A stretch of DNA of 64,000 nt from Runella aurantiaca. GTDB taxonomy: Bacteria > Bacteroidota > Bacteroidia > Cytophagales > Spirosomataceae. Position numbers and translations under genes: made by a program. A model generated the notes under the pieces. The model saw only the letters and a program-made list of their open reading frames with translations. It was not told where the DNA came from and searched no databases. This document shows positions 26,491-35,567 of the stretch, piece after piece. The stretch is from the NCBI RefSeq assembly GCF_003339505.1, contig NZ_QPIW01000014.1, positions 103,487 to 167,486 of the forward strand, in the 5' to 3' direction. Position 1 is the stretch's first letter. Each line of letters begins with the position of its first letter.

Positions 26491-28441
26491 TTGTGGGTTG
26501 TTTTGATTGAAAATAAAAAATAACGTTGAGTGATAGTGTTCTTAAAGGCATCACGTTTTTCTTGAGATTGGGATATACCGTATTGGTTAGGTTGTTTCCC
26601 TGAAGGGCGATGTCGCTGCGAAAGTTTCCTTTTTGAAATTGATAATTCAACACCGCGTTCAGCAGAAAATAGGGGGCAAAAGGCCGTCCCGAATGGTCAA
26701 AAGTGCTGTAACGTTCCGAATTAAATTGCTGTTGCACGGTGAGGGAAGCTTTGCCGTGGGTGGTGGTAAGCGTTCCCCCAAATGTGTGCCGTGGCACATA
26801 AATGAGTTGTTTTCCGATAAAGTCTTGGGTGTAAGGCCCGTAAGTTTTTTGTTGCGAAGCATCGGTCAAACCATAATTTAGGTTGGCGTCCAACTGCGTT
26901 TTATGCCATTGGGTTTTTAAGCCAACCGTAAATTCAAGCCCTTTGGAAAGTACCTGCTGGAGGTTTTCGACCCGATAATTACGCTCTGGATTCCAATACG
27001 TCCAATCGTCGATGAGATTATGAAAGGCCGTGACAGATACCGAAAATTGATTCATTTCGGCCAAACGCTGTTTCCAAGTCACGCCGATTTCTTTGTTGAA
27101 ACCGCGTTCGGGGCGGAGTTCAGGGTTGCCCAAATTGACCCAGTAACGCTCATTGAGCGTAGGTACACGGTAACTGAGGGATGTATTTCCGCTAAAACTA
27201 ATTTTGGTACGCGGACGCGTAAACGCGGTGTACTCCACACCCAGCGAGGGGGTAAATGGGGGGCTGAATCGGGTCACCAAGGCTTGCCGCAGGTTGAGCG
27301 ATGCGCTGAGTTTGCCGTTGAATTGATGTCGGAGTAAGGCGTAAAAATCGGCCCGATTTTCTCTTTTTACCTCATCTCCATAGCCATCCACGCGGGCATT
27401 ATAATGCACCAATTCGGCCCCAATTTTGAGATTAGTGCCTTTGTCGCAGCTTTGAATCCACGAAAAATCGTGCTCGGTACGGAGAATAAAACGGTCGATT
27501 TCGGTATGGCTGGGGGTTAGATTCTCCCCTTTGCCGTAATCAATCACGTCGCGGATGAAACCCGTTCGGATCAGTGTTTTACCAATCTGATACGAACCCA
27601 GCACGCGGTAGGCCTGCGTACGGGTGACTTCACGCAACGGAACTTGATGGGGCTGAATGGTGAGGGTATTGTCGGTCAGCCAGAGATTAAGCGAGAATAG
27701 GTTGCCTTTTTGATGTTGCCAATACAGGTCTTGTAGCACGCCTTTTTGGGTAGTTCGGGTGGGCTCAAACGAATAGCTTTCGCCTTGGCGGGTGCGGTGG
27801 GGTTCGGTCCCGAAATCGTTATTAAAAATACTGCCATACAATAGGGTTTTGCCCGAAATTATCCAATTTTTCCCTGCTTTCTGATTGAAACGTAGCCCCG
27901 CTTGACCCGTATAATTTTCGGAGCTTTCGAGCCGAAAGGCGGCCAAGGTTTGAAGCCCTTTTTGCTTAAAATCGGGTACGGAGCGTAGTTGAATACTGCC
28001 TCCCACGGCATCAGTACCGACACAGCTTGCCGCCGAGCCGTACTGTACGCTCATTTGGTCGAAGCCCGCCACTGGAATCGTCGAAAAATCACTTTGCCCC
28101 AACGACGGCGAATTGATGTTGACACCGTTCCAAAGCACCGCCGTATGATTGGCGGAAGTTCCCCTAAAAGCAATGCTTGTGGCTTGCCCTGCCCCGTAAC
28201 TTTTGAACGCCACGGGACTTTGAAACTGGAGGAAATCTGCCAACGTACTGTAACGAAAGCGCGTAAGTTGGACCGAATCAATTTCCTGCACTTTTTGTCC
28301 CACCATGAAGCGTTCGGGCCGTACTCCCCGCACGGTTACTTCGCAGAGGCTTTGCTCTTTTTGGGCGTAGAGGTGCGGAGCAATAGCCGACAATACCACG
28401 ATATGGACGCAGCTAACAAACCGAAGGAGCTTGTAAATCAA
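26480..28441 (-). CDS. btuB: TonB-dependent vitamin B12 receptor (BtuB-like)
   Basis: Outer-membrane TonB-dependent receptor of 653 aa, close to E. coli BtuB (614) and lacking the large extensions of SusC proteins. There is a signal peptide (HIVVLSAIAPHLYAQ), a TonB-box-like start (CEVTVRGVRPERF), a plug domain (TLADFLQFQSPVAFKSYGAGQATSIAFRGTSANHTAVLWNG, given here only as landmarks within residues 41-90; SVQYGSAASCVGTDAVGG), and a 22-strand-type barrel ending in SLNVIFYF. Substrate is assigned from the cobalamin riboswitch and the btuG neighbour. The start is the unusual TTG at 28441; no in-frame ATG precedes the signal peptide. Confidence 0.93.
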   Translation of the reverse strand: MIYKLLRFVSCVHIVVLSAIAPHLYAQKEQSLCEVTVRGVRPERFMVGQKVQEIDSVQLTRFRYSTLADFLQFQSPVAFKSYGAGQATSIAFRGTSANHTAVLWNGVNINSPSLGQSDFSTIPVAGFDQMSVQYGSAASCVGTDAVGGSIQLRSVPDFKQKGLQTLAAFRLESSENYTGQAGLRFNQKAGKNWIISGKTLLYGSIFNNDFGTEPHRTRQGESYSFEPTRTTQKGVLQDLYWQHQKGNLFSLNLWLTDNTLTIQPHQVPLREVTRTQAYRVLGSYQIGKTLIRTGFIRDVIDYGKGENLTPSHTEIDRFILRTEHDFSWIQSCDKGTNLKIGAELVHYNARVDGYGDEVKRENRADFYALLRHQFNGKLSASLNLRQALVTRFSPPFTPSLGVEYTAFTRPRTKISFSGNTSLSYRVPTLNERYWVNLGNPELRPERGFNKEIGVTWKQRLAEMNQFSVSVTAFHNLIDDWTYWNPERNYRVENLQQVLSKGLEFTVGLKTQWHKTQLDANLNYGLTDASQQKTYGPYTQDFIGKQLIYVPRHTFGGTLTTTHGKASLTVQQQFNSERYSTFDHSGRPFAPYFLLNAVLNYQFQKGNFRSDIALQGNNLTNTVYPNLKKNVMPLRTLSLNVIFYFQSKQPTNES

Positions 28442-28517
28442 GGTGTTTTGCCGAAAATGTGAACGTGAAATCGAACGCTCGACGTTGCCTCATTACCCGT
28501 AAGGACTCGTCAAGAAT

Positions 28518-28712
28518 GATTGTTGGCAGGTCTCCTGGCTTGTTTCGTTGGCGCTGGTCTTCCCATTCTTTTTGAATTTAGAACAGTGACTGAAAGGTGA
28601 GCGACAATGTATTGAAACGTACAGTTGCGGGAACAGCCCCCGAATGAAACGGGATTCCCTATTAAGCCAATCGGCACGCACAGAGGCGTACATCAGGCAC
28701 CAATAACTGATG
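28518..28712 (-). ncRNA. Cobalamin riboswitch upstream of btuB-btuG
   Basis: On the minus strand, the canonical core AGGGAATCCCGT (ending near 28660) is followed by GGCTGTTCCCGCAACTGTA. The B12 box GCCAGGAGACCTGCC occupies 28539-28525, an exact match to the textbook box. The fold sits between a good promoter and the btuB start. Cobalamin binding is expected to switch off the receptor genes; with no evident intrinsic terminator between box and gene, control is probably translational. Confidence 0.96.
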
Positions 28713-28745
28713 CAAAGGTATATTAAAAACGTACTTTTCTCCAAA
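28713..28745 (-). promoter_or_regulatory. Promoter of the btuB riboswitch transcript
   Basis: On the minus strand TTTG (28745-28742), 21 nt, then TACCTTTG (28720-28713): a perfect -7 box and -33 box with slightly long spacing. The RNA would start just ahead of the riboswitch. Confidence 0.65.
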
Positions 28746-28930
28746 TTTAGATTTTGCAATCTTTCTCAATCGATACAAAATGTTGACTGTAAGGTAGTTG
28801 ATGGTGAAGTATTTTCTTGATTTAGAATTTATTAGAAAAATACCATTGGAGGTTTTAAGCCAGCAATCATGGTATGCATTTGGGAGGGGTGGGTTAATGT
28901 TAAACCAAGGATAAAAAAAAGAGAGAAATT

Positions 28931-28949
28931 ATTTGGATTGAATCTAAAT
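28931..28949. promoter_or_regulatory. Fur-box-like palindrome
   Basis: ATTTGGATT-G-AATCTAAAT is a 9-1-9 inverted repeat with one mismatch, upstream of the iron uptake cluster. The 7-1-7 core spacing is that known for Fur operators. Related sites occur at 28975, 36931 and in the fur promoter. Confidence 0.5.
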
Positions 28950-28974
28950 AGTCTATTCCTTTGTCCATTATTTA

Positions 28975-28991
28975 TAATTAATCTAAATAAA
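28975..28991. promoter_or_regulatory. 17-bp sequence shared with the fur promoter
   Basis: TAATTAATCTAAATAAA here is identical to 42690-42706 in front of fur and contains the half-site AATCTAAAT of the palindrome at 28931. It is likely a metal-regulator operator for the genes from 29092 onward. Confidence 0.5.
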
Positions 28992-29091
28992 TACAGTTGC
29001 TTATTTCATTCTTGAAAAAGATGGAGAGTGATTGAGAAATGATATAACCCATCTGGCCATTACTTTAAGTTTACCTAAAAACAGCACCCTT

Positions 29092-29421
29092 ATGTCACAC
29101 CAACACCCCTTTAGAACCCTTCTCGAAAAAGAGTACGGATACGTAGGCGTATGTGAAATCTGTAAGGTTTATCACATTGCTTTTAAGAACATTATGTTTT
29201 GTTTGAATGAAAGTGAATTTGAGTGGTTTCGGCAATTATTGACCGAAAAAAGAATGATGGAAACCTTTGAAACCCCTCACGGCAAAGAGCTCATTCATTA
29301 CACGCCTTTATCCAATTTTTATCTCCTCTTTTCGTACGCCGAAGTGAGTGAATTGCTCACGCTAATGAATGAAGTAGCCCTCACTGTAGAGGCGCGAAAA
29401 ATGCTCAAAAATGTTAATTGA
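29092..29421 (+). CDS. Small cytosolic protein of unknown function at the head of the iron cluster
   Basis: 109 aa from ATG 29092 (an in-frame TTG lies at 29032). It has no signal or membrane segment. The N-terminal part reads EYGYVGVCEICKVYHIAFKNIMFCL, with a C-x-x-C pair near residues 20-23. The centre is FEWFRQLL and the C-terminus is helical. It resembles a small DUF family (possibly DUF6686) that I recall in Bacteroidota near iron or haem genes, but I am not sure of the name. The CxxC may bind metal. It lies between the Fur-like sites and the first TonB receptor and may be co-regulated. Confidence 0.7.
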   Translation: MSHQHPFRTLLEKEYGYVGVCEICKVYHIAFKNIMFCLNESEFEWFRQLLTEKRMMETFETPHGKELIHYTPLSNFYLLFSYAEVSELLTLMNEVALTVEARKMLKNVN

Positions 29422-29603
29422 AGCATTAAGTATTCTAGTTATCTATCTGTAATACACTTTTTTAGATTGTTGATGCTTTGGCTTCAACACGGTTTTGTTT
29501 TGTCGGACTACACTTTACCTTACTTAATTTTTACCAGTTTTTTTACCCATCAGTCATACCTCTTTTTATAAAAATGAACCTTATCAGTATCCCCACTAAA
29601 ACA

Positions 29604-31943
29604 ATGAAAATCTACCTCTCCCTTGCATTATTATTCTTATCCTGCTGGGTAATGGCCCAACACGCAACCATCAAAGGCCGCATCACGACGAGCGACGGCA
29701 AAGCGGCTGAATTTGTGAACGTAAACCTGAAAGGTACGGGCAAAGGAACCGTCACCAACCAAGCAGGTGAATTCTTGTTTGAAAAAGTGAAAGCGGGCAA
29801 TTACGCACTTCAGGTGAGCTTTGTCGGGCTGGAGACCCAAACCCAAAGCGTGGCGGCCACGGCGGGGCAGGTGTCGGACGTAAACGTAGTATTGAAAGAA
29901 AATCTGCGCCAATTGGAAGAAGTGGTCGTGACGGCTTTCCCCAATAAATACAATGCCGATATGCCTTCGGTTTCGCTTCGGTTGAAGACGCCGTTGATTG
30001 AAACGCCCCAAAATATTCAGGTATTGACCAAAGCGTTGATTAACGACCAACAAATTTTTGACATGCTCGAAGGGGTAACCCGCAACGTGAGCGGGGTGAC
30101 CCGCCTCGAACATTGGGACAACTACGCATTGCTGAACATGCGCGGCTCACAAATTGCGGCTTTTCGCAACGGTATGAACGTTCAGATGCCTTGGGGACCA
30201 CTTGCCGAAGACATGAGCATGGTGGAAAGCATCGAATTTGTGAAGGGCCCGGCGGGTTTTATGATGGCCAACGGCGAGCCGAGTGGGTTTTATAACGTGG
30301 TAACGAAAAAGCCGACGGGCATTACCAAAGGTGAAATGACGCTGACGCTGGGAAGTTTTGACACCTACCGCGCCACCGCCGACTTTGACGGCTTGCTGAG
30401 CAAAGACGGAAAATTGCAGTACCGCCTCAACGTGATGGGCCAAATGAAAGGCTCGCACCGCGACTATGAGTTTAACAATCGCTATTCGGTAGTGCCCGTG
30501 ATTAAGTACAAAATCAACGATAAAACTTCGTTGACGGCCGAATACACGTATCAATATTCACAAATGTCGATGATTGGCTCGGCCTACGTGTTTTCGCAAA
30601 AGCCCTACGAGCACTTGCCAGTAAACTTTACCCTGACGGAGCCTAATTTGGACCCGACCAACATCAACGACCACAGTTTATTATTGATATTGAATCACCA
30701 AATTAACAAAGACTGGAAGCTGACGGGGCAATTGGCGTACTACAATTACAACCAAATCGGGACAAGTATGTGGCCCAGTACGGTAAATAGCGACGGGACA
30801 ATCGTGCGTGGCATTAGTATCTGGGATGCCTTGGGAATCAACAGAATAGGGCAGATTTTTGTGAACGGTGATGTTAAAACGGGTGGTGTTACGCACCGTA
30901 TTCTGGCGGGGTTGGACATGGGGCAGAAAGAATATTTTGCCGACTGGGCGCAGGCCAGCACGTTGAAAGGGGCGGTTCCTTTCAATATTTATCATCCCGT
31001 CTACGGAACAGTACCCGCAGATTCATTGCCCGTATTTGACCGCTCGAAGAGCCTTCGGAATCGCGGGGTGAATTATGGACAAAGTTATTCGGGCTTATAC
31101 GTGCAGGATGAGCTGCGATTTTGGGATGGAAAAATTCGGCTGACCCTGGCGGGAAGATACACCACCGCCAAAGACTATGACCCGTATTCGGGCAGTGTAA
31201 AAAGCAGTAAATTTACACCACGTATAGGTATGAGCGTTTCCTTGAATAAAAGCACTTCTGCCTACGCAATGTACGACCAAGCCTTTATTCCTCAGGCGGG
31301 TGCGGATGTTAATGGAAAGAGTTTTGACCCCATTACGGGCAATAATACCGAAGCTGGTTTGAAAAAAGAATGGATGGGAGGGCGTTGGAATTCGACCGTT
31401 TCGTTGTACCAAATTACCAAAAATAACGTCCTGACCGCTGACCCAAACAACCCGAATTTCTCGATTCAATTGGGGCAAACCAAAACCAAAGGCGTGGAGT
31501 TTGACTTACGCGGCCAACTGCTCCAAGGCCTCGATTTGACCCTGAATTATGCCTACACCGACGCAAAAGTGACCAAAGATACCGACGAAAAGAAGGTGGG
31601 CGTGGCCGTAGCGGGCGCTACAAAGCACATCACCAACGCGTGGCTTTCGTACCGCGTTAGCAATGGCAACTTGAAAGGATTGGGCGCTTCGCTGGGGTAT
31701 CAGTGGCAAGTGGACCGTTCGTCGTGGTATGTATTTGACGGAACGAACCAAGCGCTGCCCAATTATTTTCGTCTCGACGGAGCCGTGTCGTGGCAGAGCA
31801 ACCGCCTGACGGTAGCCCTCAATGTCAACAACTTACTGAATGAATACCTGTTTTCGGGCGCGCCCTATACGTGGTTGAACGCGTACTATTGGCAAACCGA
31901 GCCACTCCGCAACAGCCGACTTAGCATTGGTTATAAATTTTAA
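29604..31943 (+). CDS. TonB-dependent siderophore receptor
   Basis: ATG 29604 gives a signal peptide ending CWVMAQ and a 779-aa product. Order: CarboxypepD_reg-like domain (ATIKGRITTSDGKAAEFVNV, about residues 20-105), plug (LIETPQNIQVLTKALI; GPAGFMMANGEPSGFYNVVTKKP), and barrel ending NSRLSIGYKF. The plug motif IETPQNIQV followed by ...GEPSGFYNVVTK is typical of the FhuA/FpvA-type siderophore receptor family. It is the first gene of an operon with spacings of 6, 4 and 23 nt. Ferric siderophore as substrate follows from family and neighbours; the exact ligand is unknown. Confidence 0.93.
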   Translation: MKIYLSLALLFLSCWVMAQHATIKGRITTSDGKAAEFVNVNLKGTGKGTVTNQAGEFLFEKVKAGNYALQVSFVGLETQTQSVAATAGQVSDVNVVLKENLRQLEEVVVTAFPNKYNADMPSVSLRLKTPLIETPQNIQVLTKALINDQQIFDMLEGVTRNVSGVTRLEHWDNYALLNMRGSQIAAFRNGMNVQMPWGPLAEDMSMVESIEFVKGPAGFMMANGEPSGFYNVVTKKPTGITKGEMTLTLGSFDTYRATADFDGLLSKDGKLQYRLNVMGQMKGSHRDYEFNNRYSVVPVIKYKINDKTSLTAEYTYQYSQMSMIGSAYVFSQKPYEHLPVNFTLTEPNLDPTNINDHSLLLILNHQINKDWKLTGQLAYYNYNQIGTSMWPSTVNSDGTIVRGISIWDALGINRIGQIFVNGDVKTGGVTHRILAGLDMGQKEYFADWAQASTLKGAVPFNIYHPVYGTVPADSLPVFDRSKSLRNRGVNYGQSYSGLYVQDELRFWDGKIRLTLAGRYTTAKDYDPYSGSVKSSKFTPRIGMSVSLNKSTSAYAMYDQAFIPQAGADVNGKSFDPITGNNTEAGLKKEWMGGRWNSTVSLYQITKNNVLTADPNNPNFSIQLGQTKTKGVEFDLRGQLLQGLDLTLNYAYTDAKVTKDTDEKKVGVAVAGATKHITNAWLSYRVSNGNLKGLGASLGYQWQVDRSSWYVFDGTNQALPNYFRLDGAVSWQSNRLTVALNVNNLLNEYLFSGAPYTWLNAYYWQTEPLRNSRLSIGYKF

Positions 31944-31949
31944 TCAACC

Positions 31950-33131
31950 ATGAAGTTCAAAAAAATCATTGGACTGCTGCACCTTTGGCTTGGGTTGGCG
32001 TCGGGGATTGTGGTGTTTATCATCAGCATTACGGGATGTTTGTACGCTTTTCAGGAAGAAATTCTGAATGCGACCGAATCCTTCCGATACGTTGAGCCGC
32101 GTGCTTCTGTTCAGCTATCTCCTTCCGTTTTGAAGGAGATAGCCACCCGACAGTTACCCCAAAAGCACCTTCATGCCGTTATGTATTCGGGCAATTCCAG
32201 AGCCGCTCAAGCCATCTTTTTTCACTTCGACCCGTCGTATTATTATATCGTGTACCTCGACCCTTATACGGGTAAAGTGTTGAAAGTCAAAGATATGGAC
32301 GCGGACTTTTTTCGGATAGTGTTGCAGGGGCATTTTTATCTGTGGCTACCTCCCCACATTGGCCAACCCGTAGTGGCGTATTTTACGCTGGCCTTTGTGG
32401 TGATGCTTATTTCGGGGATTGTGCTGTGGTGGCCCAAAAACCGAGCAGCGGCCAAACAACGCGTTTGGTTTCGGTGGAAAGAAGGAATGCAATGGAAGCG
32501 TAAAAACTACGATATGCACAATATTTTGGGTTTTTATGGAGCTTTTTTCATCCTTATTTTGGCCGCTACTGGCTTGGTATGGGGGTTTCAGTGGTTTGCA
32601 AGTTCGGTCTATACGAGGCTGGGAGGGGAGAAATCACTGCTTTTTGAGGAGCCTATTTCAGCCATGATTCAGCCCATTTTGCCTTCTTCGCCAGCCCCCG
32701 CCATTGATCTGATTTGGTATCAAATGCAACAAGAATACCCCAATGCCAAAACGTTGGAAGTGCACATTCCTGAAACAGATTCCTCTTCTATTGCGGTGAA
32801 TATCAACGAAGAAGAAGGTACATTTTGGAGAACGGATTATCGCTATTTTGACCAATACTCATTGCAGGAGTTACCCGTCAATCACATTTACGGACGCTTT
32901 AAAGACGCGACGTTGGCCGATAAAACTTTGCGGATGAACTACGATATCCACGTGGGGGCCATCGGTGGATTGGCGGGCAAAGTACTCGCTTTTTTTGTCA
33001 GCCTGATTGCGGCGAGTTTGCCCATCACTGGATTTTACATTTGGTGGGGCCGCCGCCGTGGATACGGCCGCCAAAAACAAGTACTGAATACAACTGACAG
33101 AACAGCAACAAAACAGGTGTTGACCAAATAG
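31950..33131 (+). CDS. PepSY-associated transmembrane protein (siderophore reductase-like)
   Basis: 393-aa inner-membrane protein with four predicted helices: LHLWLGLASGIVVFIISITGCLY at the N-terminus, VVAYFTLAFVVMLISGIVLWW, ILGFYGAFFILILAATGLVWGF and a C-terminal VLAFFVSLIAASLPITGFYIWWG. Histidines within or beside helices (LLHLWLG, DMHNILG, DIHVGAIGG) fit haem ligands of PepSY-TM ferric reductases such as FpvG/FoxB, which strip iron from siderophores in the periplasm. It lies between two TonB receptor genes in one operon. Confidence 0.9.
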   Translation: MKFKKIIGLLHLWLGLASGIVVFIISITGCLYAFQEEILNATESFRYVEPRASVQLSPSVLKEIATRQLPQKHLHAVMYSGNSRAAQAIFFHFDPSYYYIVYLDPYTGKVLKVKDMDADFFRIVLQGHFYLWLPPHIGQPVVAYFTLAFVVMLISGIVLWWPKNRAAAKQRVWFRWKEGMQWKRKNYDMHNILGFYGAFFILILAATGLVWGFQWFASSVYTRLGGEKSLLFEEPISAMIQPILPSSPAPAIDLIWYQMQQEYPNAKTLEVHIPETDSSSIAVNINEEEGTFWRTDYRYFDQYSLQELPVNHIYGRFKDATLADKTLRMNYDIHVGAIGGLAGKVLAFFVSLIAASLPITGFYIWWGRRRGYGRQKQVLNTTDRTATKQVLTK

Positions 33132-33135
33132 GGGC

Positions 33136-35544
33136 ATGAGAATCGTTTTTATTACCATATTATTAACGCTGATTTATCTCAGTGGCTTGGGACAAACGGC
33201 TACCATCAAAGGTAAGGTCTACTCCAAAGAAAACGGCGGCGTAAGCTACGCGGGCATAAAGTTGACCCAATGCAACAAAGCCATCATTGCCGATCACAAC
33301 GGATTTTTTGTGTTAAAAAACGTGCCTTTTGGACAAGACGAACTTATTGTTTCATCGGTTGAGATTGAAACCCAAAGTATAAAAGTGAACGTCAATAAGG
33401 CGCAGATTGAGTTGTCAATCATTGTCAAACCCAAAAACGTTGATTTGAATGAAGTCCTTGTCATTCAGAAATCGGAGAAAAAAGAGATTGAAACCAAGGG
33501 GTTTGCCGTCAACGTCATCGAAACCAAAGAAGTGGCGCAACGCAATTTTCAAACAAATGAGTTGCTAGACCGAACCGTAGGTATCAGAGTGCGTCAAAAT
33601 GGCGGGCTGGGTTCGGCCGTAAATTATAACCTAAACGGGATGTCGGGCAACTCAGTTCGGGTTTTTATTGACGGCATTTCGATTTCGACTTACGGGGAGT
33701 CTTTTAGCCTAAATAGCATTCCGCCTGCGCTTATTGAGCGAATCGAAGTATACAAGGGCGTTATCCCGGCCCATTTGGCCGACGACGCCCTGGGGGGAGC
33801 CATCAATGTTATTCTCAAAAAAGGGTCAATGAATAACCTAACGGCATCGGTTTCGTATGGTTCATTCAATACTTTTCAAACCAATTTCAACGGTACTTAC
33901 CGTGACGAAAAAACGGGTTTTACGGTGAGGGCGTCGGCGTTTCACAACTATTCAGACAATGATTACGAGGTGTGGGGCAAATTCGTCAGAAATATCCTTC
34001 CGAATGGCCGCTACGAGTACGTTAGGGCCCGAAGATTTGACGATGCTTACCGCTCAACGGGTGGGCAAATACAGGTGGGATTTACCAATGTTAAGTGGGC
34101 TGACCAGTTTTTGATTGGTTATAATGGCTCAAATGACTACAAAGAAATCCAGCATGGCACCTATATGTCAATTCCTTACAAAGGCCGCACCAGTGAGTCA
34201 CAATCCAATGTATTCAGCCTTAATTATGTCAAGAAAAATTTCCTAGTTAAAGGGCTGGAATTCAACGTAAACGGAATGTACAGCAAACGCGGTCAGGTGG
34301 TGAGCGATACGGTCAAGTGGAATTACAATTGGTACGGCCAAATAAGCGTTGGCCTCAACGGCGACCCTATTTTGAGGCCAACGGGCGCTCAGCAAGCAGC
34401 CCCAACCCTCAATCACATTGACAGAAATGTGAGCACATTCCGAGCGGGTTTTAATTATGACCTGTCCAAAAATCATCGCTTTGTGGTGAACCACATCTAT
34501 TATGCCATTGACCGAAGGGAACAGGATTTTATGCGTTCAGAAATCGAGCGGGAGTTTATAGGGACCCGTAATCTGGAAAAAAACATCACCTCAGTGGCTT
34601 ATGAGTTGCAGGCTTTCAATGCAAAGTTTAAAAACAATCTCTTTTATAAGTACTATCAACAGGGAATCGACCGCATGGACCCTGTACTGCGAATGGTGGA
34701 TGGGCAGAGTACGCGTACCGAAAACCGAACCAACAGCCATAAAACCGCCAAAGGATACGGGATGGCCTTATCGTACGCCATTACGTCCAGATTTACCCTT
34801 TTGGCCTCTGCCGAAAAAGCGGTGCGTTTGCCTTCTGAAAATGAGGTATTTGGAAGCCCGGGAGAAAATATCGTAGAAAACTTTGGGATTCGACCTGAGG
34901 TGAGCAATAATCTAAATGTCGGGCTGAATGCGGGCACTTTCTACGCGGGGAAACACAAATATTCGTTCACCGTTTCGGGCTTTATTCGTGACACGCGCGA
35001 CAAAATAACCCAAAGAATCAACCCAAGGGTGAATGATGCCCTGCAAACCAATCCTTACGAAAACATTGGAAAAAACAAGTCAATCGGTTTTGAGTCAGAT
35101 TTTCGCTATACGTTTGATAATAAACTGATTGTGGGGGTAAATATGTCAAAATTTAACTCAGTTTTCAATGTTCAATTCGACGAGAACGGGCGAGAATATC
35201 CCTACTTCAACAAGCAGCTTCCCAACGAACCTTATTGGACCGCCAACAGCAATGTTCAGTACACGCTTAAAAACCTGTTCAAGAAAAATTCTGCTTTGAA
35301 TCTGTATTACAGCTTCCATTTTGTCGAGCGGTTTTATACTTCGTGGCTAGAAATTGAAGACTTCCGAACCCCACGCCAGTACATTCAGGACATTGGTTTG
35401 AGCTACGCCTTTCCTAATAGTAAGTTTGTTATCACCGCGGATGCCAAAAACCTCTTTGACCGCCAAGCGTACGACAACTTTGCTGTACAGAAGCCTGGGC
35501 GTGCTTTTTATCTGAAAATCAATTATTTAATCAATCATTTTTAA
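33136..35544 (+). CDS. TonB-dependent receptor (iron-chelate uptake)
   Basis: 802 aa. Signal peptide (FITILLTLIYLSGLGQ), CarboxypepD_reg-like domain (ATIKGKVYSKENGGVSYAGI), plug (NELLDRTVGIRVRQNGGLG; SVRVFIDGISIS; GVIPAHLADDALGGAINVILK) and barrel ending AFYLKINYLINHF. It starts 4 nt after the PepSY gene and is followed after 23 nt by the DUF4374 lipoprotein, a pairing common in Bacteroidota iron loci. It differs from the first receptor in its plug, so the two likely take different chelates. Confidence 0.92.
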   Translation: MRIVFITILLTLIYLSGLGQTATIKGKVYSKENGGVSYAGIKLTQCNKAIIADHNGFFVLKNVPFGQDELIVSSVEIETQSIKVNVNKAQIELSIIVKPKNVDLNEVLVIQKSEKKEIETKGFAVNVIETKEVAQRNFQTNELLDRTVGIRVRQNGGLGSAVNYNLNGMSGNSVRVFIDGISISTYGESFSLNSIPPALIERIEVYKGVIPAHLADDALGGAINVILKKGSMNNLTASVSYGSFNTFQTNFNGTYRDEKTGFTVRASAFHNYSDNDYEVWGKFVRNILPNGRYEYVRARRFDDAYRSTGGQIQVGFTNVKWADQFLIGYNGSNDYKEIQHGTYMSIPYKGRTSESQSNVFSLNYVKKNFLVKGLEFNVNGMYSKRGQVVSDTVKWNYNWYGQISVGLNGDPILRPTGAQQAAPTLNHIDRNVSTFRAGFNYDLSKNHRFVVNHIYYAIDRREQDFMRSEIEREFIGTRNLEKNITSVAYELQAFNAKFKNNLFYKYYQQGIDRMDPVLRMVDGQSTRTENRTNSHKTAKGYGMALSYAITSRFTLLASAEKAVRLPSENEVFGSPGENIVENFGIRPEVSNNLNVGLNAGTFYAGKHKYSFTVSGFIRDTRDKITQRINPRVNDALQTNPYENIGKNKSIGFESDFRYTFDNKLIVGVNMSKFNSVFNVQFDENGREYPYFNKQLPNEPYWTANSNVQYTLKNLFKKNSALNLYYSFHFVERFYTSWLEIEDFRTPRQYIQDIGLSYAFPNSKFVITADAKNLFDRQAYDNFAVQKPGRAFYLKINYLINHF

Positions 35545-35567
35545 TAACCAATCCATATCAAAATCAA

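Noticed and set aside
26515..26530. Reverse-strand copy of the CAACGTTA element
   Set aside because: It lies within the btuB coding sequence (codons for Leu-Asn-Val-Ile) and ends in ATT, not ATG, so it is likely chance.
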